A DNA stretch of 5,770 bases. Source: Bacillota bacterium (GTDB lineage: Bacteria > Bacillota > Bacilli > Bacillales > Cytobacillaceae). The stretch is from assembly GCA_023389895.1 (NCBI GenBank), contig JAEWDX010000449.1:1-5770 (forward strand), written 5' to 3'. The position numbers and the translations under genes were made by a program. Under the pieces are notes generated by a model that ran no database searches, was not told the DNA's origin, and saw nothing but the letters and a program-made list of their open reading frames with translations. The stretch's first letter is position 1. Every line of letters begins with the position of its first letter. Shown here piece by piece: positions 4,602-5,770 of this stretch.

Positions 4602-5585
4602 TCATTTATTCTCCTTGTACCATCCATCAATTTTTCGGAGAATTTTCTCTACCTCTAATGTTTTTGATAGGCTTGGCATGTTTACAAGAAGTACTTGCTT
4701 TGGTTGCTTCACTTCATTGCCCTTCTTTTGAAGAATGAAGATACTTTTTGCGGCATGCTCATTTTTAAATAAAGAAAGTGGAAGCTGCAATATCCCTTGT
4801 ATATAGGCGTATTTCTCAATGTATGCATGGAGCTTTGGCGCCTGTTCACTTTCAAATAATCCATTTGGAATAATAAAAAACAAATAGCCCCCAGCTTTAA
4901 TATGCTTCATACTTTGCTCAATAAAAAGATGATGAGCATATGTATGGCCACTATCTGCTTTCATTTCATAATCTGCTGCCCGAACATCATTCGGATAATA
5001 GCCGACAGGCAAATCACTAATCACAACATCTACTTCATTAATAAACAGCGGCTCAAGACTGTCCTGATTGAAAAACTGAATCGGATGCTGCTGTAAATTC
5101 GCATTTACATAGCCCAGCCTAATTAAAATATCATCAATATCAATTCCAATTGCCTCTATCGCTTTATCCCCTTGCTGATTGATGACTGTTGTCAAAAGAT
5201 TTCCTGTTCCTACTGCAGGATCGAGTAATCGCATTGTTTTTTCCTGAATGAATTTATTCACTAAATAGCCAACAAGCATGCCAACAGCATCTGGGGTCAT
5301 TTGGTGATTTGGTCGAACCATTTCTTTCATCCCTTTAAGGATAGCAAGCTGAAAGGATTTACGGATATCTTCTTTCGAAAATCTTTCTATATGCAAAGAT
5401 TCATAGCTTTTCTTCATTCTTTTGACAGATAACTCGCTAAGTTCATCTTGGAGAATACTGTTATGAAAAATATTTTCTCCCGTTTCGGCTAAAGCCTCTA
5501 AATATGTACATGACAGCTCCTCTTGCATGACAAGTGCTGTTTCATTAAAGATTGTAAATAATTCTTCGACTGGAGTTGTTTTCAT
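4602..5585 (-). CDS. ytxK: YtxK-like class I SAM-dependent methyltransferase
   Basis: The protein resembles the catalytic part of N6-adenine DNA methyltransferases; its substrate is unknown. An N-terminal helical region (about 1-85) precedes a Rossmann methyltransferase domain: NHQMTPDAVG (93-102, motif X-like), the SAM loop DPAVGTGNLL (122-131), the acidic strand end GIDID (147-151) and NQDSL (173-177). Where adenine methylases have (D/N/S)PP(Y/F) this protein has SDLPVGYYP (190-198), so the catalytic motif is altered. HLFIEQSMKHIKAGGYLFFI continues the fold. No DNA-recognition domain or restriction gene is present. I chose the ATG at 5585 (327 residues); a TTG two codons upstream (5591) is only about 5 bases from the AAAGGGG ribosome binding site. 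Placement upstream of ackA matches Bacillus, which supports the name. It has its own promoter and terminator. Confidence 0.88.
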   Translation of the reverse strand: MKTTPVEELFTIFNETALVMQEELSCTYLEALAETGENIFHNSILQDELSELSVKRMKKSYESLHIERFSKEDIRKSFQLAILKGMKEMVRPNHQMTPDAVGMLVGYLVNKFIQEKTMRLLDPAVGTGNLLTTVINQQGDKAIEAIGIDIDDILIRLGYVNANLQQHPIQFFNQDSLEPLFINEVDVVISDLPVGYYPNDVRAADYEMKADSGHTYAHHLFIEQSMKHIKAGGYLFFIIPNGLFESEQAPKLHAYIEKYAYIQGILQLPLSLFKNEHAAKSIFILQKKGNEVKQPKQVLLVNMPSLSKTLEVEKILRKIDGWYKENK

Positions 5586-5618
5586 TTTCAACCCTACCCC
5601 TTTCCTAACTACTGTACT

Positions 5619-5647
5619 ATTTTAACGGGGAATCACTTGAATCACAA
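5619..5647 (-). promoter_or_regulatory. Sigma-A-type promoter of ytxK
   Basis: On the minus strand TTGTGA (5642-5647) and TAAAAT (5619-5624) are separated by exactly 17 bases. Transcription would begin about 5612, leaving a leader of some 27 bases that carries AAAGGGG before the ytxK start. It lies just downstream of the terminator of the preceding gene, as expected for an independent unit. Confidence 0.6.
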
Positions 5648-5682
5648 GGGAGACAATAACGGATGATTTATTCTCAGCACAG

Positions 5683-5709
5683 AAAAACCCCAGATATTTA
5701 TCTCTGGGG
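5683..5709 (-). terminator. Terminator of an upstream minus-strand gene outside the window
   Basis: CCCCAGA (5688-5694) and TCTGGGG (5703-5709) form a 7-base GC-rich stem with an 8-base loop, followed on the minus strand by TTTTT (5687-5683). No coding frame is visible between here and the right edge, so it would end a gene beyond 5770, after reading through the repeat at 5710-5770. In Bacillus tpx (thiol peroxidase) is near ytxK, but that gene is not seen here. Confidence 0.85.
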
Positions 5710-5770
5710 CGAGCCGCTTACGCTTTTCAATTTGTCTAGCTTCAGCGGCTAGGAGCTCGAGGTCTTAAGC
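5710..5770. repeat. Bacillus-type REP-like intergenic repeat (runs off the right edge)
   Basis: The stretch containing TTTGTCTAGCTTCAGCGGCT and AGGAGCTCGAGGTC is, to my recollection, a variant of a short palindromic repeat scattered between genes in many Bacillus-related genomes. Internal pairing supports a folded element: AGCCGCT (5712-5718) with AGCGGCT (5744-5750), CTAGC (5736-5740) with GCTAG (5748-5752), and CGAGC (5710-5714) with GCTCG (5755-5759). The local GC content is higher than its surroundings. The element is incomplete in this window. Confidence 0.6.

Noticed and set aside
5586..5591. TTG start for YtxK at 5591
   Set aside because: It is only about 5 bases from the AAAGGGG site; the ATG at 5585, about 11 bases away, is the more likely start.
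5710..5770. Coding end of the gene upstream of ytxK
   Set aside because: The stretch is palindromic repeat sequence, and no frame gives a recognisable protein C-terminus.

Overview
The window looks like chromosome of a low-GC, Gram-positive endospore-former type bacterium (Bacillaceae or a close relative). The reasons are AT-rich intergenic DNA, strong GGAGG-type ribosome binding sites, sigma-A-like promoters with 16-17 base spacers, ARG boxes of the Bacillus AhrC type, and a gene order (argG, moaB, an EcsC-family gene, ackA, ytxK) that I recognise from Bacillus chromosomes. I cannot fix the genus.

Layout. 1-597 (-) is the N-terminal half of argG (argininosuccinate synthase), with its promoter and two ARG boxes at about 615-682. 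598-994 is a divergent intergenic region with a possible tiny ORF and a stress-sigma-like promoter. 995-1309 (+) is a small helical protein that I can only link loosely to the UVR helical motif. A bidirectional terminator at 1356-1406 separates it from a minus-strand block: ackA (2845-4035), then an EcsC-family gene (1921-2763), then moaB (1412-1924). The last two overlap by 4 bases. ytxK (4602-5585, -) has its own promoter and terminator. The right edge holds a terminator for a gene outside the window and part of a Bacillus-type REP-like repeat.

The unusual part is the 566-base gap upstream of ackA (4036-4601). It holds a perfect 35-base direct repeat (4053-4087 and 4264-4298), a dense set of inverted repeats between the two copies, and then a decayed fragment of an IS110-family element on the plus strand. 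That fragment has the recombinase start (MKHAVVFDVSMGKSTM) followed by a premature end, preceded by a foldable non-coding leader where IS110-group elements encode their bridge RNA. Copy 2 of the repeat stops matching copy 1 just where the IS110-like DNA appears to begin, so the insertion sequence may have landed in a second copy of the palindromic repeat. The ytxK terminator seals this gap upstream, so ackA must be expressed from a promoter inside it; a weak promoter and cre-like site lie at about 4320-4361.

Function: ArgG serves arginine synthesis, AckA overflow acetate and ATP, and MoaB molybdenum cofactor synthesis. The EcsC-family protein, YtxK and the 104-residue protein have no firm role. 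I see no complete novel system. The most worthwhile leads are the IS110 bridge-RNA relic and the palindromic repeat that now forms the 5' leader of ackA.
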